The notes: generated by a model from the letters alone, not told the origin. Shown: positions 35,572 through 45,549, counted from the stretch's first letter. The stretch: 64,000 nt of DNA from Nostoc piscinale CENA21 (GCF_001298445.1 NZ_CP012036.1:4762158-4826157); one strand, 5' to 3'. Numbers and translations: made by a program.

Positions 35572-38500
35572 ATGATCGCACTGGAAGGGTACAAAATTTT
35601 AAGAGAACTGTATGACAGCCCTCGTTCTCAGGTATATCAGGGATACCGAGAGTCCGATCGCCAACCAGTCGTGTTGAAATTATTGCGGGAGGAATATCCT
35701 ACCCCAGAAGCGATCGCTCGGTTTAAACTCGAATACGAACTGACACGCCGCTTTCAAGTTCCGGGAATTATCCAAGCTTACAGCGTTGAAAAATATCAAA
35801 ATACCTTAGTCTTAGTTTTAGAAGATTTTGGGGGACAACCTCTGCGGAGTTGGCTAACTCAAAATCCCCTGGCGCTAGAAAATTTTCTGCACATTGCAAT
35901 TCAAGTAGCAGCAGCTTTAGGTGCTATTCACCAGCAACAAATTATTCATAAAGATATTAATCCTGGCAATATTCTCCTCAATCCCGAAACGCATCAAACC
36001 AAAATTATTGATTTTGGGATTGCAACGCTGTTGTCAAAAGAAAATCCGACTGTACTCAACCTGAATATTTTAGAAGGAACCCTGGCTTATATTTCGCCAG
36101 AACAAACAGGAAGAATGAATCGGGCGATTGATTATCGCAGTGACTTTTATTCTTTAGGGGTGACGTTTTACGAACTCCTGACGCAACAATTACCATTTAT
36201 TAGCGAAGACCCTGTAGAACTCGTCCACAGTCATATTGCCAAACAACCAATTCCGCCGCATAAAATCAATTCGACAATTCCTGTAGTCATTTCTCAATTA
36301 GTGATGAAATTACTCGAAAAGACTGCGGAAGAACGATATCAAAGCGCCTTTGGTTTGCAGGCAGATTTACAACAATGCCTAGATTTGTTGACAACAACAG
36401 GGGAAATTCCGCCCTTTGAACTAGGACAAAAAGATATTTCTGATAGATTTCAAATTTCCCAAAAACTTTACGGTCGGGAACAAGAAGTTACAGACTTATT
36501 GATGGCTTTTGATCGGGCTAGTCATGGACAAAGCGAAGTTATGTTGATTGCCGGTTACTCTGGAATAGGTAAATCAGCTTTAGTGCAGGAAATTTACAAA
36601 CCAATTACGCAAAAACGGGGATATTTCATTTCAGGAAAGTTTGACCAATTTCAACGCAATATTCCTTATAGTTCATTAATTCAAGCCTTCACAGCTTTAA
36701 TTCGCCAATTATTAACAGCAACAGAAGCAGAAATCAATATTTGGCGAGAAAAATTATTAAATGCTTTGGGTGACAATGGTCAAGTCATTATTGATGTGAT
36801 TTCGGAAGTTGAACTGATTATTGGTAAGCAGCCGCCTGTGGTGGAATTGCTGCCCCAAGAAGCAGAAAACCGTTTTAATTTAGTATTTCAAAACTTTATT
36901 ACTGTTTTTACGCAAAAAGAACATCCTTTAGTAATTTTTTTGGATGATTTGCAGTGGGCGGATGTTGCATCTTTACAGTTGATTGAATTATTGACGAGTC
37001 AGTTAGATAGCCGCTACTTATTGCTGATTGGGGCGTATCGAGATCATGAAGTAGATGCAACTCATCCTTTGCGGAGTGCGATCGCTACTTTAACAGCGGC
37101 CGGAGTCACAATTCATGAAATTGCCTTAACACCGTTAGAATTGCCGCAAATTCATGCACTGCTGAGTGATACCTTTAATAGTCATGATTGGGATAAATTA
37201 ACTCCCTTAGCACAATTATTACAGCAAAAAACCAACGGCAATCCTTTCTTTATGAATGAGTTTCTCAAGTCGCTGTATACAGAAGGATTGCTGCAATTTG
37301 ATGTGCAGTGCCGGGAATGGAATTGGCAACTTAGCCAAATTCAAGCGGCGCAAATTACCGATAACGTTGTGGAATTAATGGCAGGTAAAATTCAAAAACT
37401 GCCAATTGGTTCTCAACAAGTTTTACAGTTAGCATCTTGTATTGGTAATCAATTTGATTTAAAAACTTTAGCCATTGTCCAAGAAAAATCTCTGCCAGCA
37501 ACAGCCGCCGAGTTATGGGAAGCTGTAGAAATGGGGCTGATTTTTCCCCAAGGTAACGACTATCAATTATTACAAGTAGGCGATCGCGAAGTTGCCGCTA
37601 ACTTAACAAATTTAGATATTGTCTACAAATTCTTACACGATCGCGTCCAACAAGCAGCCTATTCACTCATTCCTCCCAAAGAAAAACAAGCAGTTCATCT
37701 GCAAATTGGGCAATTGTTATTGCAAAATATCACCATCACAGAACAAGAAGAAAAGATTTTTGATATTGTTAACCAATTAAATTTCGGTTGGGAATTAATT
37801 ACAGATGCACAACAGCGACAGCAATTAGCCCAATTAAATTTAACAGCCGGAAACAAAGCAAAAGCTTCCGCCGCCTACGAACCTGCTTTACAGTACCTCA
37901 AAACAGGAATTAATTGTTTAACAGCAACAAGTTGGCAACAGCAATATTCTTTGACTTTATCTCTGCACGAAGCTACTGTTGAAGCTGCTTATTTGGCTGG
38001 GGCGTTTGAATATATGGACGAATTAATTGAAGTGGTATTACGTCACACCCAAACCACAATTGATCAAGTCCAAGTTTATGCCATCAAAATTCAATCTCTC
38101 GTCGCCAGAGATGAATTATTAACAGCCGTAAAATTAGGCTTGCAAGTTCTCAAACTTTTAGGGATTCCTTTAGCGGCTAACCCTGGACAATTGCAAATTT
38201 TGTTGGGACTATTAAAAACGAAACTTGCTTTAGCTGGCAGACAAGTACAAAATTTAGCTGATTTACCCCAACTCACTAATCCCACTAAGTTAGCTGCAAT
38301 TCATATTTTATCTAGTATTGCTTCTTCAACTTATTTGGCAGCGCCAAACTTATTTCCTTTAACAGTGTTTAAACAGGTGGAACTTTCCGCCATACATGGA
38401 AATGCGCCAGAATCAGCTTTTGCTTATGCCACTTACGGCTTGATTTTGTGTGGTGTTGTCGGAGATTTAACGGGAGGATATGAGTTTGGTGAGTTGGCAT

Positions 38501-40923
38501 TAAAATTAATAGAACGCTTGAACGCCAAAAATATGCAAACTAGAGTATTGTTTGTGGTGAATAGTTTTGTGCGTCACTGGCGAGAACCACTTGCTAATAC
38601 CTTACCTGCATTGCAAATTGCTTTTCAAGTAGGTCGAGACACAGGTGATACTGAGTATGCGGCTTTTGCAGCAAATGTTAGTACCAGTCATAGTTATTTT
38701 TGTGGACAAGATTTAAAAGAAGTAGATCAAAGTTTAGCTAATTATTTAGAAGTAATTCAGAAGTTTAAGAAAAAGCCAGTTTTAGATTTAATTAAAATTT
38801 ATCGACAGGCGATCGCTAATTTGCAGGGTAAAAATACCAATCCCTGTGAGTTGGTAGGGGAATTTTACGATATCACAGCCAGCTTACACTTACATATTGA
38901 GACAAATTATCGCACAGCCACTTTTACTGTCTACACTCATTTACTGACATTAAATTATTGGTTTGAAGATTACCAAACGGCTTGGCAAAATGCCGAATCA
39001 GCAATTCCTTATTTAGATGCTGTAGTAGCGTTATTTATCATTGGTTGGTTTTGTTTTTATGATGCTTTGATGCGGTTAGCTTTAGCAGCAACTAGCAATT
39101 TAACAGAACGACAAGCATTACTCAAACAAGTTACAGCTAATATCAAAAAACTTAAAACTTGGGCGCAATCTGCACCGAGTAACTACAGCCATAAATTAGC
39201 TTTAGTCGAAGCAGAATGGCATCGAGTTCATAATGAAACAGCAGAAGCGATCGCTTGTTATGATCGTGCCATTAATTTAGCCCAAGAAAACAACTATCCT
39301 AACGAAGCTGCGTTAGCCAATGAACTCGCAGCCAAGTTTTATCTCGCCCAAAATAAACAGAAAGTTGCCCAAGGATATATGCAGGATGCTGCCTATCTTT
39401 ATTTGCAATGGGGCGCAACAGCTAAAGTCAAATATCTGGAAAATCAATATCCCCAACTGTTAAACCGCAAGTTAGAAAGAATTACTACCCCGCATCTTTC
39501 CACCAAAAATACTAACGCCAGCAGCGTTACAAGTACCAGTGGTTCTGCTTCCCTGGATTTGGTAACAGTGATGAAAGCTTCTCAAGCTTTATCAGGCGAA
39601 ATTCAGCTAGATAAACTGCTGGCTAATTTAATGCAAATTTTAATGGAAAATGCGGGGGCGCAACGGGGATTTTTGTTATTAGAAACCAAAGGTAAGTTTT
39701 TAATTGAAGCCCAAGGTACAGTTGAACAAAATAACATTCAAGTCTTAGAATCATTACCGATAGAACATAGTTCAATACTTTCCGTGGCAATTGTCAATTA
39801 TGTCATCCGCACTAAAACAAGTGTAGTGTTGAATGATGCCACGCGCAAAGGTGAATTTATCCGTGATCCTTACATTCGCCAATTTCAACCGCGATCGCTT
39901 TTATGTGCGCCCTTAATTAACCAAGGCAAACTCACTGGTATCATCTATTTAGAAAATAACTTAACCACAGGCGCATTCACTCCTGATCGTTTAGAGTTAC
40001 TTAACTTACTTTCGACTCAAGCGGCAATTTCTCTGGAAAACGCCCGATTATACACCGATTTAGCAGCTTTAAACCAAGCCTACGAACGCTTTGTTCCCCG
40101 CCAGTTTCTTCAGTTTCTCAACAAACAAAGTATTGTTGATGTGCAGTTGGGTGATCAAGTCCAACAGGAAATGTCAGTTTTATTTACTGATATTCGCTCG
40201 TTCACCACTTTATCAGAAACTTTAACCCCCGCCGAAAACTTTCAATTTATCAACTCATATTTGAGTTGTATGGAACCAATCATTATTCAACATAACGGTT
40301 TTATTGATAAATATATTGGCGATGCGATTATGGCTTTATTTGCTGGCAATGCTGATGATGCAGTGCAAGCCGGCATTGCAATGTTACAAGCTTTAGTAAC
40401 TTACAATCAAGAACGGCAAAGCCAAGGTAAAACCCCCATTCAAATTGGGATTGGCATTAACACTGGTTCGCTGATTTTAGGCACAGTCGGCGGCTTTAAT
40501 CGCATGGATGGCACAGTAATTAGTGATGCGGTAAATTTAGCCTCCAGAATAGAAGGCTTAACTAAAACATTTAACACACCATTATTAATTACAGACCAAA
40601 CATTTCAACGGCTAAAAAATTGCGATCGCTCTTATATTCGCATAGTTGGACAAGTAAAAGTCAAAGGTAAAATTACAGCCGTCACCGTTCATGAAGTATT
40701 TACCGCCGATGTTCCTGAAATTCGCCAAGGTAAATTAGCAACCACAGAATTATTTAACACCGCCCTCAAATTTTACCAAGCCCAACAATTTAACTTAGCC
40801 GCCCAACATTTTCAAGATTGCTTACAACAAAATCCCTTAGATCAAGTCGCGCGAATTTATCTCAATCTTTGCCAATCAGAATTGCAGTTATCAACTATTT
40901 TTACGGAAGAAATTAAGTTATAA
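35572..40923 (+). CDS. Ser/Thr kinase - ATPase - GAF - adenylate/guanylate cyclase multidomain protein
   Basis: About 1783 residues. The N-terminal Hanks-type kinase (residues 1-260) has VVLKLL, HKDINPGNILL, IIDFGIA and GTLAYISPEQTGRMN. An AAA/STAND-like ATPase begins near 300 (Walker A AGYSGIGKSALV, Walker B LVIFLDDLQWADVAS) and is followed by a long TPR-like helical region. A GAF domain lies near 1330-1490. A class III cyclase domain follows near 1510-1690, with both metal aspartates (LFTDIRSFTTLSE, KYIGDAIMALF), then a final TPR-like segment. The histidine-kinase end common in this family is replaced by the cyclase. I prefer ATG 35572 (MIALEGYKIL). A link to the peptide-export genes upstream is only positional. 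Confidence 0.92.
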   Translation: MIALEGYKILRELYDSPRSQVYQGYRESDRQPVVLKLLREEYPTPEAIARFKLEYELTRRFQVPGIIQAYSVEKYQNTLVLVLEDFGGQPLRSWLTQNPLALENFLHIAIQVAAALGAIHQQQIIHKDINPGNILLNPETHQTKIIDFGIATLLSKENPTVLNLNILEGTLAYISPEQTGRMNRAIDYRSDFYSLGVTFYELLTQQLPFISEDPVELVHSHIAKQPIPPHKINSTIPVVISQLVMKLLEKTAEERYQSAFGLQADLQQCLDLLTTTGEIPPFELGQKDISDRFQISQKLYGREQEVTDLLMAFDRASHGQSEVMLIAGYSGIGKSALVQEIYKPITQKRGYFISGKFDQFQRNIPYSSLIQAFTALIRQLLTATEAEINIWREKLLNALGDNGQVIIDVISEVELIIGKQPPVVELLPQEAENRFNLVFQNFITVFTQKEHPLVIFLDDLQWADVASLQLIELLTSQLDSRYLLLIGAYRDHEVDATHPLRSAIATLTAAGVTIHEIALTPLELPQIHALLSDTFNSHDWDKLTPLAQLLQQKTNGNPFFMNEFLKSLYTEGLLQFDVQCREWNWQLSQIQAAQITDNVVELMAGKIQKLPIGSQQVLQLASCIGNQFDLKTLAIVQEKSLPATAAELWEAVEMGLIFPQGNDYQLLQVGDREVAANLTNLDIVYKFLHDRVQQAAYSLIPPKEKQAVHLQIGQLLLQNITITEQEEKIFDIVNQLNFGWELITDAQQRQQLAQLNLTAGNKAKASAAYEPALQYLKTGINCLTATSWQQQYSLTLSLHEATVEAAYLAGAFEYMDELIEVVLRHTQTTIDQVQVYAIKIQSLVARDELLTAVKLGLQVLKLLGIPLAANPGQLQILLGLLKTKLALAGRQVQNLADLPQLTNPTKLAAIHILSSIASSTYLAAPNLFPLTVFKQVELSAIHGNAPESAFAYATYGLILCGVVGDLTGGYEFGELALKLIERLNAKNMQTRVLFVVNSFVRHWREPLANTLPALQIAFQVGRDTGDTEYAAFAANVSTSHSYFCGQDLKEVDQSLANYLEVIQKFKKKPVLDLIKIYRQAIANLQGKNTNPCELVGEFYDITASLHLHIETNYRTATFTVYTHLLTLNYWFEDYQTAWQNAESAIPYLDAVVALFIIGWFCFYDALMRLALAATSNLTERQALLKQVTANIKKLKTWAQSAPSNYSHKLALVEAEWHRVHNETAEAIACYDRAINLAQENNYPNEAALANELAAKFYLAQNKQKVAQGYMQDAAYLYLQWGATAKVKYLENQYPQLLNRKLERITTPHLSTKNTNASSVTSTSGSASLDLVTVMKASQALSGEIQLDKLLANLMQILMENAGAQRGFLLLETKGKFLIEAQGTVEQNNIQVLESLPIEHSSILSVAIVNYVIRTKTSVVLNDATRKGEFIRDPYIRQFQPRSLLCAPLINQGKLTGIIYLENNLTTGAFTPDRLELLNLLSTQAAISLENARLYTDLAALNQAYERFVPRQFLQFLNKQSIVDVQLGDQVQQEMSVLFTDIRSFTTLSETLTPAENFQFINSYLSCMEPIIIQHNGFIDKYIGDAIMALFAGNADDAVQAGIAMLQALVTYNQERQSQGKTPIQIGIGINTGSLILGTVGGFNRMDGTVISDAVNLASRIEGLTKTFNTPLLITDQTFQRLKNCDRSYIRIVGQVKVKGKITAVTVHEVFTADVPEIRQGKLATTELFNTALKFYQAQQFNLAAQHFQDCLQQNPLDQVARIYLNLCQSELQLSTIFTEEIKL

Positions 40924-40991
40924 AAATTTGTTTTTATATAGTGTGGTAAAGTTAAAATAATAGTTTATACTATCTGATAATTTAGCAAACT

Positions 40992-41261
40992 ATGACTTCT
41001 ATCAAAGCACAACTCTTAGCGGCAATTGAAACAGCCCCTGAATCAATTCTAGAGCAAACCCTTAATTATCTTGAGTATCTTAAAGCCAAAGAACAGAAAT
41101 CTCAAAACCCGTCTTTAGAAGCTTTAAAAAAAGAGGGAGAGCCAATTTTGCGTGGTTCTAAAGCTAAAGATTTGCTAAAGTTTGCTAAAACATGGCAAGG
41201 AGACGACTTTGAAGAATGCTTGCAACTTGTTTATGATACTCGTTCCCAGACAGAATTTTAA
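40992..41261 (+). CDS. VapB-type antitoxin (DUF2281-like)
   Basis: 89 residues: MTSIKAQLLAAIETAPESIL, EQTLNYLEYLKAKEQK, then KAKDLLKFAKTWQGDDFEECL. It resembles short cyanobacterial DUF2281/VapB proteins that precede PIN toxins. Its stop TAA overlaps the toxin start as TAATG, giving tight coupling. Expected to bind the PIN toxin through the C-terminal helix and repress the operon. Confidence 0.8.
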   Translation: MTSIKAQLLAAIETAPESILEQTLNYLEYLKAKEQKSQNPSLEALKKEGEPILRGSKAKDLLKFAKTWQGDDFEECLQLVYDTRSQTEF

Positions 41262-41710
41262 TGTATTTACTTGATACTAACCATTGTAGTCGCATTATCT
41301 TTGGTGATTCTAACTTAATTCAACAACTACAAGCTCATAGCGAAGCGGGTATTGCTACTAGTGTTGTAGTATGTGGAGAACTTCTTTACATGGCGGCTAA
41401 ATCTGATCAAAGTATTGCTAATCTTCAGCAAGTCAGAAGGTTTTTAGACACAATTGATATTTATCCGATTAACTTATCAATTTTTGAGGTTTATGGCAAT
41501 CTTAAAGGCAAGTTGGTAAATACTTTTGGGCCTAAAGAAAAAGCCCAACGAAGAAATTTTAACTTACAATCCCTTGGTTTTGGAGATAATGACCTCTGGA
41601 TTGCAGCTACTGCAATTTACTATAATCTTACTTTAGTTTCGACAGACAATGATTTTCGCCGGATTCAGCAAATAGAAATGCTGAATTTAGAATCTTGGCT
41701 TTTAAGTTAA
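41261..41710 (+). CDS. PIN-domain ribonuclease toxin (VapC-like)
   Basis: 149 residues. PIN motifs: YLLDTNHCSRIIFG, VVVCGELLYMAA, LGFGDNDLWIAATAIYY and LVSTDNDFRRI, giving all acidic metal ligands. Probable endoribonuclease toxin. The start overlaps the antitoxin stop by one base. This is a second, sequence-divergent VapBC-like pair in the window; the other is at 12550-13141. Confidence 0.9.
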   Translation: MYLLDTNHCSRIIFGDSNLIQQLQAHSEAGIATSVVVCGELLYMAAKSDQSIANLQQVRRFLDTIDIYPINLSIFEVYGNLKGKLVNTFGPKEKAQRRNFNLQSLGFGDNDLWIAATAIYYNLTLVSTDNDFRRIQQIEMLNLESWLLS

Positions 41711-41736
41711 ATAAATATCATTGTTATGTAAATAGA

Positions 41737-41862
41737 ATGACTTACATTTACAATGTGATGCTTCACATAATGAATGCGATCGCTCACATCATGAATGTGA
41801 TGACTTACATTATGAATGCGATGGTTCACATTGTGAATGTCACGACTCACATTCACAATGTA
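41737..41862. repeat. Six 21-bp tandem repeats
   Basis: Units start at 41737, 41758, 41779, 41800, 41821 and 41842. The consensus is ATGACTCACATTATGAATGYG, with the core TCACATNATGAATG shared by most units; every unit keeps frame. A 66-codon frame (41695-41895) passes through it and would give a seven-residue repeat like HIMNVMT, but it starts inside the VapC-like gene and has no ribosome-binding site. I therefore treat it as non-coding repeat DNA. Confidence 0.85.
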
Positions 41863-42090
41863 TCAGTCTGCAATCAAACTGCACGCTTACATTAAATATT
41901 ATTAAAACAGAATTCAGAATTTACCTGAGTGCGAATGCTGGATAAATAGGTGAGTTTAAAACCTCCACTAAATTTTTAATTTGGTGGTTTTCAAGGAGTA
42001 GTAGGTATTTTTCCTCGACTCATTGATTCTGACTCCTGAATTCTGGCTTCTGAATTCTTCTTTATATTACTGATAGATTTTTTAGTTGCA

Positions 42091-42505
42091 ATGGGTACGT
42101 TAAATATGTATCCTTATACGGAAACATTCATGCCTACCCAAGATACTACACGTCGTTTATCTCGCCAGACAATTATTCAAGACACCACTTCTTTACACGG
42201 TTTGCAAACGATTAGCAACTATACAACAACCCGTGGTGATGCCACAGAAGATGCTTTGCAAACAGCTTATCAAAAAAATGTTAATGCTGCAACAAGTAGA
42301 AAATGAAAAACTCACTTTATACCGTGCGGCTACTGATGCGGCGAGATTAGCCGAGTGGGAATTTCACAATGCTGTGTTAGCTATGAAAGAAGTTGTGCGG
42401 GGACAATATGGTTCAGATAGCGATCAAGCGCAAGCCGTAGGATTTAAGAAAAAATCAGACCGTAAACGTCCCTCTCGCAAAAAGTCAGTAGCGATCGCTA
42501 GTTAA
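42091..42505 (+). CDS. Hypothetical protein, interrupted by one frameshift
   Basis: Two overlapping frames join into one protein of about 137 residues if the A7 run at 42272-42278 is read as A6. The N-terminal part is PTQDTTRRLSRQTIIQDTTS and DATEDALQTAYQK; it continues MLMLQQVENEKLTLYRAATD, AARLAEWEFHNAVLAMKEVV, and a basic tail KKKSDRKRPSRKKS that could bind nucleic acid. No family recognised. A start at ATG 42091 or 42130 (MPTQD) is possible. Precedes uvrC on the same strand by 205 bases. Confidence 0.6.
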
Positions 42506-42709
42506 TTAATATATAAAACTTACGTACACAGTTTGTCTTTGAAAACTGGGTAAAAGGGTGTAAGGGTATAGGGTGTCAGGGTGTTTGGATAAATACACTC
42601 TTATACCCTGACACGTCCCCTGTTCTCTTTTATCTTCAAATTCCGCAACGCCCAATTTATTTTTTAAAATAGAGGTAGGTAAAAGCGTCAGATTACCAAA
42701 AATTTAATT

Positions 42710-44587
42710 GTGACAACATCTGCTCAAATACTACCACTGGTTAAAGATCCAGAGCGTCTAGAAAATCGGCTAGCTGAAATCCCGCCGGAACCTGGTGTTT
42801 ATTTTATGCGGGATAGCAGCGATCGCATTATATATATAGGTAAGTCGCGGAAATTGCGATCGCGTGTGCGTTCTTATTTTCGTGAAGGCTACAGCAAAAG
42901 CGAACGCATCGCCACAATGGCGAGACAAGTAACAGAAATTGAATTTATTGTCACCGACACCGAAGCCGAAGCTTTGGCGTTGGAAGCCAATTTAATCAAG
43001 CAGCACCAACCATACTTTAATGTGCTGCTCAAAGATGATAAAAAATATCCTTACGTTTGCATCACTTGGTCAGAAGATTATCCCCGCATCTTCATCACAC
43101 GCAAACGCCAGCTAGGTAAAGAAAAAGATAAATTCTACGGCCCTTACACAGATACAGGTTTATTAAGAGAAATCCTCCGCATTAGTAAGCGCATCTTTGC
43201 ACTTAGACAGCGACCCCAACCTTTATTTAAAGACCGTCCCTGTTTAAATTATGATATGGGGCGTTGTCCTGGTGTCTGTCAACAGTTAATTTCCCCGTCC
43301 GAATATCGCAAAACTGTGCAGAAAGTAGCAATGGTATTCCAAGGTAGAACTCAGGAATTAATTGATATTTTGACAGAACAAATGCAAACAGCCGCCGCAG
43401 CTTTAAACTTTGAATCGGCGGCGCGGATACGTGATCAAATTTCTGGGTTAAAATCTCTGACGGCAGATCAAAAAGTATCCTTACCAGATGATACAGTTTC
43501 GCGGGATGCGATCGCTTTAGCGACAGATACACAACACGCCTGCATTCAATTATTTCAAATTCGCGCTGGACAATTAGTTGGACGCTTGGCGTTTGTTGCA
43601 GATGCTCAAGCTGAACCAGGTGCAATTTTACAACGAGTTTTAGAAGAACATTACCAAACTGCTGATGCGGTGGAAATTCCCGCCGAGATTCTGGTACAAC
43701 ATGAGTTACCCGACACAGAAATATTAGCGGATGTCTTAACTCAGCGAAAGGGTAGAAAAGTCACAATTGTTGCGCCCCAACGCCAAACTAAAGCAGAATT
43801 AATTGAGATGGTTGAGCGTAATGCCCAATACGAATTACAAAGAATGCAAAAATTGGGCGATCGCAATAATCAAGCCATGCAAGATTTAGCTGATATTCTC
43901 GACTTACCAGAGTTACCCCACCGCATTGAAGGTTACGACATTTCCCATATCCAAGGTTCCAATGCTGTTGCTTCTCAAGTCGTATTTATTGATGGTTTAC
44001 CCGCCAAGCAAAATTATCGCCATTACAAAATCAAAAATCCCACCGTCACAATTGGACATTCCGATGACTTTGCCAGTTTAGCGGAAGTCATTCAACGACG
44101 GTTTCGTAAATATAGTGAAGATTCTCAACTACAACGCACAGGCAATCCTGACTGGCCTGATTTAATTATGATTGATGGCGGTAAAGGTCAGCTATCATCT
44201 GTTGTTGCTGTGTTGCAAGAAATGAACTTACTAGAAGACTTGCGGGTTGTGAGTTTGGCAAAACAGCGCGAAGAGATTTTCTTACCGGGAGAGTCACAAC
44301 CCTTACCCACCGACGCAGAACAACCAGGAGTCCAATTACTAAGAAGGTTACGAGATGAAGCCCATCGGTTTGCAGTGAGTTTCCATCGGCAACAACGCAG
44401 TGATAAACTGAGGCGATCGCGTTTAGATGAAATCCCCGGCTTAGGACATCATCGCCAAAAACAACTATTAGGGCATTTTCGCTCAGTCGATTATATCCGC
44501 CAAGCTACACCCGCCCAACTCGCCGAAGTTCCCGGAATCGGCCCACGACTAGCGCAGGAAATCTACGATTACTTTCATCCCGCGTAA
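42710..44587 (+). CDS. uvrC: Excinuclease ABC subunit C
   Basis: Makes both incisions in nucleotide excision repair, with UvrA and UvrB. 625 residues, usual length. The GIY-YIG domain is at the N-terminus (GVYFMRDSSDRIIYIGKSRKLRSRVRSYF). There is a Cys-rich linker (CLNYDMGRCPGVC) and a UvrB-interaction (UVR) segment (AAAALNFESAARIRDQI). The RNase-H-like nuclease has EGYDISHIQGSNAVASQVVF and LIMIDGGKGQLSS, and tandem helix-hairpin-helices end it (IPGLGHHRQKQLLGHF, EVPGIGPRLAQEIYDYF). GTG 42710 is the start. No LexA box visible upstream. Confidence 0.97.
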   Translation: MTTSAQILPLVKDPERLENRLAEIPPEPGVYFMRDSSDRIIYIGKSRKLRSRVRSYFREGYSKSERIATMARQVTEIEFIVTDTEAEALALEANLIKQHQPYFNVLLKDDKKYPYVCITWSEDYPRIFITRKRQLGKEKDKFYGPYTDTGLLREILRISKRIFALRQRPQPLFKDRPCLNYDMGRCPGVCQQLISPSEYRKTVQKVAMVFQGRTQELIDILTEQMQTAAAALNFESAARIRDQISGLKSLTADQKVSLPDDTVSRDAIALATDTQHACIQLFQIRAGQLVGRLAFVADAQAEPGAILQRVLEEHYQTADAVEIPAEILVQHELPDTEILADVLTQRKGRKVTIVAPQRQTKAELIEMVERNAQYELQRMQKLGDRNNQAMQDLADILDLPELPHRIEGYDISHIQGSNAVASQVVFIDGLPAKQNYRHYKIKNPTVTIGHSDDFASLAEVIQRRFRKYSEDSQLQRTGNPDWPDLIMIDGGKGQLSSVVAVLQEMNLLEDLRVVSLAKQREEIFLPGESQPLPTDAEQPGVQLLRRLRDEAHRFAVSFHRQQRSDKLRRSRLDEIPGLGHHRQKQLLGHFRSVDYIRQATPAQLAEVPGIGPRLAQEIYDYFHPA

Positions 44588-44603
44588 ACAAGCTAAATTT
44601 CTG

Positions 44604-45191
44604 TTATTCTTCATTCATTAATCCGCCTAAAATTTCATTCCATTTCTCCTTGTGTATTTTTTGTAGTTCATTATCCGACGCTATCAACTGAGAGTATCCC
44701 TCAATAAAATCACTAATAGACTCGATTAATCTTAAATAGTATGTGATTGTCGGGATAATTCCATTCAAAATTACCTGACAACCATGTTCAGATGAAATTT
44801 GTGTAATCAGCTTGCTAATTTCTTCTGCTTCTGATTGCTTAATATCTTTTGCAGCAAAAATATAATATCTGCTGGGATTGTATTTAATTATCTTCTCTCT
44901 AGCACGATAAAGAATTTGTAAAGTTATTTCTTGACCATGTTTTACTTCTATCGCTTCAACAAGATGATTATTTTGATCAAATATTTCAATGTCTCCCGCA
45001 GTCCTTGAAGTTCTATCAGAAGCTGTGTGACTACCTAATTTACCAAGCTTACAAAAACCATATCTAGATATTTCCTTAATCAGAATCTGATAAATAGCAT
45101 AGAAAGCAATCACTGGTAGTTTTGAACCACCCACAGTTGTATAATTATAATTAAAATGTTTATCTAATTGTTGATTGCTGATGCTGTAACT
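44604..45191 (-). pseudogene. C-terminal remnant of a type II restriction endonuclease
   Basis: About 195 codons remain open, with no proper start. SNQQLDKHFNYNYTTVGGSK continues to LPVIAFYAIYQILIKE, then TSRTAGDIEIFD and LVEAIEVKHGQEITLQ, a PD-(D/E)XK pattern (Asp, then Glu-X-Lys). The frame is closed by a stop at 45194-45192. Upstream sequence on the strand belongs to an unrelated signal-peptide frame, so the N-terminal half is missing. No cognate methyltransferase is present. GTG 45134 could start a 176-residue product, but it would lack the front of the enzyme. Restriction type inferred from motifs; recognition site unknown. Confidence 0.6.
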
Positions 45192-45262
45192 TCAGCACGA
45201 GTAGGTAATAAAGCAACAGTCAAACTAGCTAAAGCAATAGATAGTGGTAATAATTTTTTCAT
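45164..45262 (-). CDS. Tiny signal-peptide ORF, probably a truncated secreted-protein gene
   Basis: 32 codons: MKKLLPLSIALASLTVALLP, then TRAEVTASAINN and a stop. This is a textbook Sec signal peptide with cleavage near TRA-EV and almost no mature part. Its last codons overlap, in another frame, the first recognisable part of the restriction-enzyme remnant. It looks as if a deletion fused the 5' end of a secreted-protein gene to the 3' part of the restriction gene. A genuine 10-residue secreted peptide is possible but less likely. Confidence 0.45.
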   Translation of the reverse strand: MKKLLPLSIALASLTVALLPTRAEVTASAINN

Positions 45263-45439
45263 GGTCTTCAATTTCAAATTCTGTCTTTCTAATATCTATA
45301 AATTTAGCTGTAATTACAATGGCAAAATTATTGATATTCAAATCAAGGCGATATGAAGATTTGATTCATTTCGTAAGTAAATTAATAGATAATACAGATG
45401 GTGATATCAAATCAATTTCTCACCGATAAAACCCAACAT

Positions 45440-45475
45440 CATCCGCGTGCATCCGTGTGCATCTGCGGTTAATTA
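45440..45475. repeat. Dispersed CATCTGCG-type repeat, copy 2
   Basis: CATCCGCGTG, CATCCGTGTG, CATCTGCGG followed by TTAATTA. Related to 7382-7420 and 63676-63711. Followed at 45533-45554 by CTATCAC/CTATCAA/CTGTCAC heptamers. The interval 45263-45549 otherwise holds no supported gene. Confidence 0.55.
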
Positions 45476-45549
45476 TTTTTTAGTATCTGGTTGCAAATGT
45501 AAACAACCACAAAATATTTCTAACTCTGTAACCTATCACCTATCAACTG

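Noticed and set aside
41737..41862. CRISPR array
   Set aside because: The 21-base units are directly contiguous with no spacers; no cas genes and no array of 28-37-base repeats with spacers was seen anywhere in the window.
41695..41895. 66-codon frame through the 21-bp repeats
   Set aside because: It begins inside the VapC-like gene in another frame, lacks a ribosome-binding site and consists almost wholly of tandem repeat.
45168..45429. Plus-strand frames opposite the signal-peptide/restriction remnant
   Set aside because: Antisense to better-supported minus-strand sequence; the short frame MAKLLIFKSRRYEDLI has no independent support.
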